From an uncultured Bacteroidales bacterium (GTDB lineage Bacteria; Bacteroidota; Bacteroidia; Bacteroidales; UBA932), in contig CALADR010000201.1 of the NCBI GenBank assembly GCA_937890845.1, positions 1 through 5,399 of the forward strand: a stretch of DNA of 5,399 nt, written 5' to 3'. The notes under the pieces were generated by a model. That model worked only from the letters and a program-made list of their open reading frames with translations, did not search any database and was not told the origin of the DNA. Below, piece after piece: positions 1 through 5,399 of this stretch. Numbering within the stretch: position 1 is the first letter of the stretch; every line of letters begins with the position of its first letter. The translations under genes were made by a program, and so were the position numbers.

Positions 1-1036
1 TAGCCGGCTGGATGCCATTGTTGTACAGGAATCCGGATTCTCCGTGGACTCTGGATGATTCGAGACTTCCAACCTGTGATACATATTTCTCCACATATCC
101 TTTGATGTCAGCTTTGTATTGTCCGTATTCTTCAGCTGAAAGGATGTCGTACATATAAGGCACAGTAGCGTCTGACGGAATTATGTCTATTTTGAAGCTT
201 CTCGGTTTTATATCGCTCGAAGTTATTTCGTATGTACAAAGAGCCGGGTCATTGTCTGGCTTGCTTGTCCTGTAAGGAAACTTGTATATATCAGTAGTTG
301 CCGCCCCGTTTGTCCATCCGAATATCAGTACCAAATATTCGGTGTCAGCAAAGCAAGGGAAGTCTGTTTTTGGAAGATCCTGCTTTCCAGGCATTGCATA
401 GAAATCCAGCATGGCACCGTCTTCTCCGATTATGGTTTCCAGGAGTGCCTTGTTGTCCATATTTTTGTAGGCTTGTGCATTCCTTACAGTTACATAATAC
501 GGAAGTTCATTGTCGGAAGGAGTTACGCTGATATTTGCTCCGTCATATGTCATTTCACTGAATTTTACTTCGAAGTTTACGGATTCTGAAAGAGCCAGTG
601 TCCTGAACTCTTTGCTTGGGATTTTAGTAATGACATTTCCTTTCTGGTCCACTCCTGCTGCAAATGCTACATAATCTGCATCAGGGCTTAGTTTTGTGAA
701 TTCGTATTCAGTCTTTCCTTTTGTACATAGTGTCTGGACAGCTGTCTCTGCAGAACCGAAGTTTTTTATGGCCTCTTCCATCATGTTTTTCATATATACT
801 TTCAGGTCGGAAGAGTGATGCTCTGTGAGAATAGCTTTTTCCAGTACATCATAATAATACAAGATGTCATTGTCTGAAGGTACTACTGTCATTGATATTC
901 CGCTTGAAGTAGGTTCTGAAAGTGATATTTCAAATGATGCCTGCGGTTCTATTTCGAGAACCGGAGTTTCTGCTTCCTCTGTACATCCTGCGAGGCTTCC
1001 AAGCAGGACAAACAGTCCTAAGTAAAACTTTTTCAT
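1..1036 (-). CDS. Exported lipoprotein with three FN3-like repeats, C-terminus cut by window edge
   Basis: The frame is open from an ATG at 1036 down to position 1, giving 345 residues with no stop. The N-terminus (MKKFYLGLFVLLGSLAGC) is a lipoprotein signal peptide: two lysines, a hydrophobic core and a lipobox L-A-G-C with the lipidated cysteine at residue 18. The acidic stretch after it (TEEAE) is compatible with surface export in Bacteroidetes, although that is inference. The mature part contains three related modules starting near residues 35, 154 and 268. Each opens with an F/Y-E-(I/V) strand and then has a P-S-D motif (53-55, 173-175, 287-289) followed by a tyrosine-rich strand (ILYYYDV, LPYYVTV, VPYMYDI). 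The first module also has the fibronectin-III-like signature L-S-P-D-A-D-Y (116-122) and ends in F-R-T; the second ends in Y-R-T. The third is cut by the window edge. No catalytic motif is visible. The role is unknown; surface adhesion or glycan/protein binding is a guess. It is transcribed divergently from the regulator at 1281. Confidence 0.9.
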   Translation of the reverse strand, partial: MKKFYLGLFVLLGSLAGCTEEAETPVLEIEPQASFEISLSEPTSSGISMTVVPSDNDILYYYDVLEKAILTEHHSSDLKVYMKNMMEEAIKNFGSAETAVQTLCTKGKTEYEFTKLSPDADYVAFAAGVDQKGNVITKIPSKEFRTLALSESVNFEVKFSEMTYDGANISVTPSDNELPYYVTVRNAQAYKNMDNKALLETIIGEDGAMLDFYAMPGKQDLPKTDFPCFADTEYLVLIFGWTNGAATTDIYKFPYRTSKPDNDPALCTYEITSSDIKPRSFKIDIIPSDATVPYMYDILSAEEYGQYKADIKGYVEKYVSQVGSLESSRVHGESGFLYNNGIQPA

Positions 1037-1083
1037 ACGTTTAAAATGTAAATAGAACTAATAATCAGCAATAAATATATGAA

Positions 1084-1091
1084 TATATTTG
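1084..1091 (+). promoter_or_regulatory. Candidate Bacteroidetes -7 box (TATATTTG)
   Basis: The sequence TATATTTG is an exact match to the Bacteroidetes primary-sigma -7 consensus TAnnTTTG on the plus strand. No TTTG -33 element is seen at the usual spacing upstream. It lies about 190 bases before the regulator start, with a strong hairpin in between. It could drive a long leader for the regulator, or a short RNA ending at the hairpin. Its AT-rich setting makes a chance match quite possible. Confidence 0.3.
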
Positions 1092-1131
1092 AAATTTAAT
1101 CTATTGGAGGTATAAAAATTATTCAAATTAT

Positions 1132-1180
1132 AAAGGGGCTGACTAAAAAGTATTAGTCAAGCCCCTTTTCCTTGTTTTTC
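1132..1180 (+). terminator. Strong hairpin with T-rich tail, terminator-like, between divergent genes
   Basis: Arm AAAGGGGCTGACTAA (1132-1146) pairs with TTAGTC plus AGCCCCTTT (1153-1168) through 15 base pairs, with a single bulged A at 1159 and a six-base loop AAAGTA. A T-rich stretch follows (TTTTCCTTGTTTTT, about 1166-1179), so the structure has the form of an intrinsic terminator on the plus strand. The minus strand has only a short, AT-rich tail. No gene ends here, because both flanking genes start outward from this region. The hairpin may therefore terminate an unannotated small RNA, act as a leader attenuator, or be the end of an insertion element. Confidence 0.6.
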
Positions 1181-1280
1181 GGTTAGGTCAACCTCGACCT
1201 TGCTCCGAAATATTCAATTCTCAGAGAGTTATTCTGACTTTTGGGTTCACCCTCATTATTTTCACTTTACTTAATCATTC

Positions 1281-2885
1281 ATGAAAAGCATTCTAATCTT
1301 TTTCTTGATCTGTTTTTCAGTTTCATCATATAGCAAGGACATAGCAGTCGGAGTAAAGCTGGATTCTGCAGAAGCGTTCATGGTGTCCGCACCTGACAAG
1401 TCATTGAAAATCATAGAATCCATAGATAGGGCATCCCTGAAATCCAGGAGACTGAAGGCACGGTTTGCCCTGCTGTATTCCATGGCATTGGACAAGAACT
1501 ACATAGATATCGCAAATGACAGCATCATAGCACCGGCCATCAAATGGTACAAAAATCACGGCACAGCGGATGAAAAAATCCGGATGAACTACTACACCGG
1601 CATAACATACTATAATGCAGGAAGAATGGAAGCGGCGATGGACTGGTTCATAAATGCGGACAAGTACGCGGAACAGGCAACGGATGAAAGGCTTCTCGGC
1701 AGACTTTATAAAGCCCAGAGTCTGATTTATGCTGATAATTTCAACCACGACCTTGCTCTGGCCTGTGCAAAAAAATCCGCAGAACATTACCTGGCAGCCA
1801 AAGACATAGACAAGTATGCCGGTGTCATGGATGACGTAGCTTTATATTATAACGTTCTGAACTGCAAGGACAGTTGCGATATAGCCTTGGACAGCATCAA
1901 GCCTTACCTCGACAGTCTGCCAGAGCTTAACAGAAGCAGCTATTATGATGTCTTGATCCAGCAAAATAAATATTCCACAGAAGTTTTGGACAATATCAGC
2001 CGGTATCTGGGCACCACCTCCCCGGAATATATTTCCTGGGGAACAGTCGCAGAAGCATATCTGAGAAACGGATATGTCGACTCTGCAATGGCCGCAATGC
2101 GGCAATATAAGACATATAATGATGATTTTGAGGAAAATGCAGCCTGTCAGGTCATCATGGCCGATATATATGATTCTCTCGGACGATATGAAGAGGCGCT
2201 GGATTGCTATAAAAAATACATATCCCTGACAGACCGGCAGGACATGTATATTTTCAACCATGACATAAAGTACCTCAAGCAGGAACAAAACCATGAAATC
2301 AGGCTGTCAAGACACCAGCAAATGCTGATAATCTCTGCGCTGGTACTCATAATATTATCATTGTCTGCAACTGTTGCCATACTTTATTTCAATAGGAAAA
2401 AGGAAAAATACGAGCTTCTGTACTCCAAAGCTGTGATAGAATCCGGTATGCTTAAGAAAAAGCTCCAGTCTTCGGAGATATCAGATGCATCAAAGCATAT
2501 TATCAGTGAGAGAATGGCCTTGTTGAACAAGCTGATGGCAGCATGTATTGCTGATAATAACACAGCAGATAGTTCTGCATATAAGGAAATGGAAAAACTT
2601 ATAGCCGACAAATCAGCATTCATTGACTCTACCAGACTTTCCATAGCAAACCTTTGCCCCGGATTCATAACTTTCCTCGAAAACAAGACTCTTACTACTG
2701 ATGAGATAAATTACTGCTGCCTCTATATCCTCGGACTCAAAGGGAAGGAAATAGGAAATTACATAGAGCTGAAAAGACACTATGTAAAGTATGCCTACCC
2801 TATCAGGAAAAAACTGGAGCTTTCAGAGAATGATGCCAACCTGGGGCCGTATCTCATAAGCCTTTTCAAAAAATTCAATAATTGA
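1281..2885 (+). CDS. Membrane-anchored TPR regulator with C-terminal LuxR-like HTH
   Basis: The 534-residue product has a complete sensor-regulator layout. Residues 1-18 form a signal peptide or signal anchor (MKSILIFFLICFSVSSYS). Residues about 20-345 are an alpha-helical region of tetratricopeptide-like repeats; the clearest are at about 102-135 (YNAGRMEAAMDWF), 140-176, 250-277 (LRNGYVDSAMAAM) and 288-321 (YDSLGRYEEALDCY). A single transmembrane helix spans about 348-370, followed by basic residues (NRKKEK) and a charged, probably coiled-coil helix to about 400. Residues 471-514 match the LuxR/GerE-type HTH pattern: L-T-x-x-E at the start, then GLKGKEIGNYIELKRHYVKY and IRKKLEL. This architecture is common in Bacteroidetes as a one-piece transmembrane transcriptional regulator, with the TPR part in the periplasm and the HTH in the cytoplasm. 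No histidine kinase or receiver domain is present. The ATG at 1281 is chosen because the signal peptide begins there; no strong ribosome binding site is visible. Targets are unknown; the downstream barrel operon is the nearest candidate. Confidence 0.88.
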   Translation: MKSILIFFLICFSVSSYSKDIAVGVKLDSAEAFMVSAPDKSLKIIESIDRASLKSRRLKARFALLYSMALDKNYIDIANDSIIAPAIKWYKNHGTADEKIRMNYYTGITYYNAGRMEAAMDWFINADKYAEQATDERLLGRLYKAQSLIYADNFNHDLALACAKKSAEHYLAAKDIDKYAGVMDDVALYYNVLNCKDSCDIALDSIKPYLDSLPELNRSSYYDVLIQQNKYSTEVLDNISRYLGTTSPEYISWGTVAEAYLRNGYVDSAMAAMRQYKTYNDDFEENAACQVIMADIYDSLGRYEEALDCYKKYISLTDRQDMYIFNHDIKYLKQEQNHEIRLSRHQQMLIISALVLIILSLSATVAILYFNRKKEKYELLYSKAVIESGMLKKKLQSSEISDASKHIISERMALLNKLMAACIADNNTADSSAYKEMEKLIADKSAFIDSTRLSIANLCPGFITFLENKTLTTDEINYCCLYILGLKGKEIGNYIELKRHYVKYAYPIRKKLELSENDANLGPYLISLFKKFNN

Positions 2886-3075
2886 GGACTTGGTTCCCGC
2901 TAAAATACCCGTTTTTCCCGGGGCGTAAAACTCGTAGAAGGAAGTCTTGGTGAGTTATTTTGTAATACGTTGATTTATTGTGAAATAAATTAGTAAGAAG
3001 AAAACTTTTTATATCATCCGTAAAACTTTTTTTTCTGTAATTTTGATTTAAACATAACACTAAATCAGCTTTTAT
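2886..3075. other. Intergenic region between regulator and barrel operon
   Basis: These 190 bases contain no gene. The first 60 hold three CCCG runs (starting near 2896, 2908 and 2917) but no convincing stem with a T-tract, so a terminator for the regulator is not evident. The remainder is AT-rich and contains the -7 box of the downstream gene. Readthrough from the regulator into the barrel genes therefore cannot be excluded. Confidence 0.55.
3038..3045 (+). promoter_or_regulatory. Probable -7 box (TAATTTTG) of the barrel operon
   Basis: TAATTTTG matches the Bacteroidetes TAnnTTTG consensus exactly and ends 30 bases before the ATG at 3076. Transcription would start near 3050-3053 and leave a leader of about 25 bases, a typical arrangement. 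No clear TTTG -33 element is found at 19-21 bases upstream (that region reads ATCATCCGTAAAAC), which suggests a weak or activator-dependent promoter. Confidence 0.5.
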
Positions 3076-3591
3076 ATGAAAAAAGTTTTATTCTTTTTAC
3101 TGCTTGTTTTTGCATCAGGTATTTTGACCGTAAATGCTCAAAATAAATCGATATACTTCAATAAAGGATATCGTGCCGATATTCAAATAGGAACAGTCAT
3201 TGACAATACAATGCTGTATAGTGTAACGACATCCCACGGACATTCATTCGGCAACGGTCTGTATTTGGGTGGTGGAACAGGATTATATTTCGGCAACTCA
3301 AATTTTAAAGAAAATAAGTTCAGGGTATCGATTCCGGTTTTTGCAGAAATAAAATACAGTTTTCTGAATAAATTAGCCAGTCCGTTTATTGGAGCAAAAG
3401 GAGGAGGATTCTTTGACTATACCGATTCAGGATGCGGATACATTATTAGACCGTATATAGGGGTAGATATTTGGAGATTTTCGGTCAGTGTAGGCTGGGA
3501 TCATACCAGATGCACATATGGAGGTTATGATAATTCAAAAACAAGAGTTGGCAATAGCGGCATATCTATCGGACTATCATATAATTTTTAA
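3076..3591 (+). CDS. Small outer-membrane beta-barrel protein (first of tandem pair)
   Basis: The 171-residue product begins with a signal peptidase I signal (MKKVLFFLLLVFASGILTVNA, likely cut after Ala21 in VNA-Q). The mature 150 residues are rich in glycine and aromatic residues and alternate polar and hydrophobic positions as in transmembrane beta strands. Examples are GNGLYLGGGTGLYFG (59-73), a strand pair around VFAEIKYSFL (88-97) and IRPYIGVDIWRFSVSVGW (124-141). The chain ends in GISIGLSYNF, with a terminal phenylalanine as in the BAM recognition signal of outer-membrane proteins. It resembles the many eight-strand outer-membrane beta-barrel proteins of Bacteroidetes, whose roles are mostly unknown. 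There are two cysteines in the mature part (120 and 146). The next gene, 11 bases downstream, is a paralogue. The start is fixed by the signal peptide and the -7 box 30 bases upstream. Confidence 0.87.
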   Translation: MKKVLFFLLLVFASGILTVNAQNKSIYFNKGYRADIQIGTVIDNTMLYSVTTSHGHSFGNGLYLGGGTGLYFGNSNFKENKFRVSIPVFAEIKYSFLNKLASPFIGAKGGGFFDYTDSGCGYIIRPYIGVDIWRFSVSVGWDHTRCTYGGYDNSKTRVGNSGISIGLSYNF

Positions 3592-3602
3592 AGTTGACTA
3601 TT

Positions 3603-4094
3603 ATGAAAAAACCTATTTTACTAATCTTACTGCTTGTCTCTATGGCAGTATATTCATCAGCCAGGGAAAAGGGAGGAAACCCGTACTACAAAACCGGTTA
3701 TCTGGGTAGCGTTGGTCTTCATATCGGAGGAATTAACGCATATTTCAGTGAGTTAGGCTTCACTACCATACATGGAAAGACATTCGGAAACGGAGTGTTT
3801 CTCGGAGGTGGTATCGGTCTTGGAGTCCCGTTTGACTCTTATGACGATAACAGTTGTATGACAGTCCCTATTTTCATAGATGCAAAATACTCTGTTCTTG
3901 ACAAAAGGGTATCGCCTTTCATTGAAGCGAAGATTGGTACTATGTGTATAGTTGATTCTGAGTGGGGAATGATGATATCTCCGACACTGGGTGTGGATAT
4001 TGGAAGATGGTCAATAGGCATATCTTATTTATTAAGGCAAAGCTATGGATTAAAGCAAAACTGCCTGTTGCTCGGCTTTTCATGGAATTTCTAA
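3603..4094 (+). CDS. Small outer-membrane beta-barrel protein (second of tandem pair)
   Basis: The 163-residue product starts at the ATG at 3603, which places the signal peptide MKKPILLILLLVSMAVYSSA (cut near Ala20) at the N-terminus. A TTG at 3594 in the same frame would add only three residues and is less likely. The mature chain aligns with the preceding protein over its whole length. Shared blocks are Y(F/Y)-x-K/T-x-GY near the start, HGxTFGNGVFLGGG (57-70), VPIFIDAKYSVLDKRVSPFIEAK (88-110, matching IPVFAEIKYS...SPFIGAK in the first protein), GVDIGRWS (130-137) and a C-terminal GFSWNF. The final phenylalanine again fits an outer-membrane barrel. The two genes are separated by 11 bases and share one terminator, so they are very likely co-transcribed. 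Sequence divergence is considerable, so the duplication is not recent. The function is unknown; a paired or heteromeric role with the first barrel is speculation. Confidence 0.87.
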   Translation: MKKPILLILLLVSMAVYSSAREKGGNPYYKTGYLGSVGLHIGGINAYFSELGFTTIHGKTFGNGVFLGGGIGLGVPFDSYDDNSCMTVPIFIDAKYSVLDKRVSPFIEAKIGTMCIVDSEWGMMISPTLGVDIGRWSIGISYLLRQSYGLKQNCLLLGFSWNF

Positions 4095-4106
4095 AAAATG
4101 ATATTT

Positions 4107-4139
4107 ACCGGCTTCCTGATTATCGGGAGCCGGTTTTTT
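4107..4139 (+). terminator. Intrinsic terminator of the barrel operon
   Basis: ACCGGCTTCC (4107-4116) pairs with GGGAGCCGGT (4125-4134) in a ten-base-pair GC-rich stem with one T-G wobble and an eight-base loop. Six T residues follow directly (4134-4139). It begins 13 bases after the stop codon at 4092-4094. Stem, spacing and T-tract are all classical for Rho-independent termination. Confidence 0.9.
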
Positions 4140-4252
4140 ATCAATCCTCTTCTGCTCCGGGCCGCTATCACTTTCCGGGCGCATCCGTCATCTCATGTAC
4201 AAAGCACATTTTCTGATTCAGATTGACTCCGCCTCCTCACCCTAAAATCAAT

Positions 4253-4409
4253 TTTGTACCGCAGACCCCTTGTTTTCGTACCGAATGCTCTCTGCAAGCC
4301 GGTTTGTACCGCAGGAGGGGCTTTTCGGTACCGCACAAAATGTATTTGGCAAGCCGTTTGGAACCGCCTGCATGCCTTTCCCGTACAAATGGCACTTCGC
4401 TGCCCAGCC
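4253..4409. repeat. Degenerate intergenic tandem repeat, about three units of 50-54 bases
   Basis: Three successive units begin with TTTGTACCGCAG (4253), TTTGTACCGCAG (4303) and TTTGGAACCGCC (4357). The first two end in GCAAGCCG; the third ends in the related GCCCAGCC. Unit lengths are about 50, 54 and 53 bases. Each unit carries a second half-motif 22-23 bases in: CGTACCG at 4277, GGTACCG at 4327 and CGTACAAA at 4382, preceded by a TTTTC or TTTCC run. Thus GTACCG-like words recur alternately along the array. A further partial match, GTACAAAGCACATT, lies upstream near 4197 and resembles GTACAAATGGCACTT of the third unit. Units are too diverged for a CRISPR. The function is unknown; a dispersed Bacteroidales intergenic repeat is a reasonable guess. 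Confidence 0.6.
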
Positions 4410-4547
4410 TAAAAAAACATGTATTATTCGTAACTATATCATATTCAAGGCTTTTCTTACAATTCAAAAATATTTTAGCCGCTTAATTTCCCTGTTGCCG
4501 TAAAAATAAACCGCATTCCGGATACCCCGGAGGTCTATTTTCAAACT

Positions 4548-4557
4548 TAAACGTTTA
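4548..4557. promoter_or_regulatory. Ten-base perfect palindrome, possible operator
   Basis: TAAACGTTTA is a perfect inverted repeat located 64 bases before the start of the Rpn-family gene, just upstream of its presumed promoter. Its position would suit binding by a dimeric regulator, but a ten-base palindrome in AT-rich DNA can occur by chance. Confidence 0.25.
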
Positions 4558-4559
4558 CT

Positions 4560-4592
4560 TTTCGGAAAAACGGATAAGCCTTCTGAACTTTG
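4560..4592 (+). promoter_or_regulatory. Weak candidate promoter of the Rpn-family gene
   Basis: GAACTTTG at 4585-4592 matches the Bacteroidetes -7 consensus TAnnTTTG in all but its first base. TTTC at 4560-4563 differs by one base from the -33 TTTG element and is 21 bases upstream, within the usual spacing. Transcription would start near 4599, about 20 bases before the ATG. Both boxes are imperfect. Confidence 0.35.
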
Positions 4593-4620
4593 CCGCCATA
4601 ACAATTAAAAACTTTCAGCT

Positions 4621-5399
4621 ATGGAGGCAAATGATAAGAACGGCATGAAACAGATGAAAGGGTATGCGAACCTGACGAACGACTATATGTTCAAGAGGGT
4701 TTTCGGCAGCGAGGAGTGTAAGGACATCCTGATTGCATTCCTGAACAGGATTGTGGGGAACGGAGATATTGAAGATGTGGCTTTCCTGAACACGGAATAT
4801 TTGGGACCTACGGCAGAAGACAGGAGGGCGGTATTCGATATTGCCGTCAGGACAAAGTCCGGAGAGGAATATATAATCGAGATGCAGCTTGCGCAGCAGG
4901 AGTATTTCCGCGACAGGGCATTGTTTTATGCGAGCTATCCGATTCTGAACCAGGCTGCTCTTGCCAAGGAAGAGTTCAGGAAGGCGCACGGTGATGCCGG
5001 CGTATTCAGATGGAATTTCCGTCTTAAGCCTGTGAGGTTCATAGCGGTGGTGAACTTCCCGATGACGCATGATTCCGGATGGGATGAAAGCAGGTATTTT
5101 TCATCATACAAGTTCAGGGAAGATGAGAGCGGCGAGCCTCTTCACGACAAGTTGCAGTTCATATTTCTTGAACTTGCGAGATTTGACAAGAAAGAAAACG
5201 AATTGGAGGGCTATTGCGACAAATGGATGTATCTGTTCAAGAATATGTCTCATCTTCGTGAGAGGCCTAAGGTTTTTGATGAAAAGGAGTTCGACCGTTT
5301 GTTTGAAATGGCTGAATTGTGTAACTTCACGCCTGACGAGTATTATAATTACCAAAATTCGCAGAAGATGATTTACGATTACGAAAATACGATAGACTT
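4621..5399 (+). CDS. Rpn-family PD-(D/E)XK nuclease (PDDEXK_2), C-terminus cut by window edge
   Basis: The frame is open from the ATG at 4621 to the window end, giving 259 residues without a stop. The protein matches the Rpn/PDDEXK_2 family (recombination-promoting nuclease / putative transposase) in its characteristic order. NDYMFKRVFG is at 20-29, followed by a helix with ILIAFLNRIVG. Then come the catalytic-core strands, with Asp73 in VFDIAV and Glu87-x-Gln89 in YIIEMQLAQQ, then the FRDRALFYASYPILNQ helix (96-111). A hydrophobic strand follows (PVRFIAVVNF, 137-146). In this family ExQ stands where classical PD-(D/E)XK enzymes have ExK. Family members are usually about 290-310 residues, so some 30-50 residues are probably missing past the window. 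E. coli Rpn proteins are DNA endonucleases that raise RecA-independent recombination; many Bacteroidetes genomes carry several copies of unproven role. The start is supported by conserved sequence beginning about 15 residues in. It is separated from upstream genes by a terminator and repeats, so it is probably transcribed alone. Confidence 0.9.
   Translation, partial: MEANDKNGMKQMKGYANLTNDYMFKRVFGSEECKDILIAFLNRIVGNGDIEDVAFLNTEYLGPTAEDRRAVFDIAVRTKSGEEYIIEMQLAQQEYFRDRALFYASYPILNQAALAKEEFRKAHGDAGVFRWNFRLKPVRFIAVVNFPMTHDSGWDESRYFSSYKFREDESGEPLHDKLQFIFLELARFDKKENELEGYCDKWMYLFKNMSHLRERPKVFDEKEFDRLFEMAELCNFTPDEYYNYQNSQKMIYDYENTID

Larger units (their letters stand above)
1037..1280. other. Divergent intergenic region between lipoprotein and regulator genes
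   Basis: These 244 bases separate two genes that point away from each other, so promoters for both should lie here. The part next to the lipoprotein (1037-1131) is very AT-rich. The middle (1132-1168) holds a strong hairpin. The part next to the regulator (about 1181-1254) is more GC-balanced and contains a short inverted repeat, AGGTC at 1185-1189 with GACCT at 1196-1200. No credible open reading frame is present. For the minus-strand gene the best -7-like sequence is TATATTTA (complement of 1072-1079), one base off consensus, with no matching -33 element. For the regulator, GACTTTTG at 1236-1243 matches TAnnTTTG except at the first base. Both assignments are weak. Confidence 0.6.
4140..4620. 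other. Gene-poor region of about 480 bases
   Basis: No reading frame here looks like a protein gene. Overlapping frames are open on both strands between about 4223 and 4503, but they are low in recognisable features, start without ribosome binding context and simply read through a tandem repeat. The contents are: a C-rich stretch (4140-4250), a degenerate tandem repeat (4253-4409), an AT-rich stretch (4410-4510), a small inverted repeat TCCGG/CCGGA (4517-4531), a ten-base palindrome (4548-4557) and the presumed promoter of the gene at 4621. Confidence 0.6.

Noticed and set aside
298..531. Plus-strand open frame of 77 codons
   Set aside because: It lies antisense within the clear lipoprotein gene, whose signal peptide and repeats fix the coding strand; the frame has no recognisable features.
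1037..1280. Riboswitch in front of the regulator
   Set aside because: Apart from one long hairpin and a five-base inverted repeat, no conserved aptamer motif known to me is visible, and the downstream gene is not a metabolic or transport gene.
1401..2294. Minus-strand open frames of 128 and 150 codons
   Set aside because: They lie antisense within the TPR regulator, which has a coherent domain layout; the antisense products have no recognisable domain.
2886..2930. Terminator of the regulator gene
   Set aside because: CCCG and CGGG words can pair only in short four-base stems, and no T-tract follows, so the evidence is insufficient.
3594..3602. TTG start for the second barrel gene
   Set aside because: The ATG at 3603 gives a standard signal peptide beginning MKK, like its paralogue; TTG would add three residues with no benefit.
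4253..4409. CRISPR array
   Set aside because: There are only about three units, the repeats are not identical, there is no constant repeat with unique spacers, and no cas gene is nearby.
4223..4503. Overlapping open frames on both strands across the intergenic repeat
   Set aside because: Several frames are open at once, unit spacing of 50 and 54 bases breaks any repeated reading frame, and no signal peptide, domain or ribosome binding site is seen. They look like by-products of the repeat.
4615..5070. Minus-strand open frame of 151 codons
   Set aside because: It is antisense to the Rpn-family gene, whose conserved family motifs identify the plus strand as coding.

Overview
The window looks like chromosomal DNA of a gut-type Bacteroidales bacterium (Bacteroides, Phocaeicola, Prevotella or a relative). 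The evidence is the kind of genes present: a Bacteroidetes-style repeat lipoprotein, a TPR/membrane/HTH regulator, small outer-membrane beta-barrels and an Rpn/PD-(D/E)XK nuclease. Matches to the Bacteroidetes -7 promoter box TAnnTTTG lie upstream of several genes, and clear Shine-Dalgarno sequences are mostly absent. The genus cannot be fixed from the sequence alone.

Layout. Positions 1-1036 hold a minus-strand lipoprotein gene that runs off the left edge and is built of three FN3-like repeats. A 244-base divergent intergenic region (1037-1280) follows; it contains a strong GC-rich hairpin that has no obvious gene to terminate and may belong to a decayed small insertion element. Positions 1281-2885 encode a membrane-anchored TPR regulator with a C-terminal LuxR-like helix-turn-helix. 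Next come 190 bases with a good -7 box, then two tandem paralogous exported beta-barrel proteins (3076-3591 and 3603-4094) that form a likely operon closed by a textbook terminator (4107-4139). The following 480 bases contain no convincing gene but carry a degenerate tandem repeat of about 50-54 bases (4253-4409) and a short palindrome. Positions 4621-5399 hold the start of an Rpn-family (PDDEXK_2) nuclease gene that runs off the right edge.

How they may work together. The regulator, with a predicted periplasmic TPR sensor and a cytoplasmic HTH, sits immediately upstream of the two-barrel operon in the same direction, and it diverges from the surface lipoprotein gene. A simple inference is that it senses something in the periplasm and controls one or both of these envelope loci; nothing in the sequence proves this. 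The Rpn gene is separated by a terminator and the repeat region, and looks like an independent unit associated with genome plasticity. No known defence, CRISPR or secretion system is visible. The items most worth a second look are the hairpin/insertion-like element at 1127-1259, the regulator-barrel pair and the intergenic repeat.
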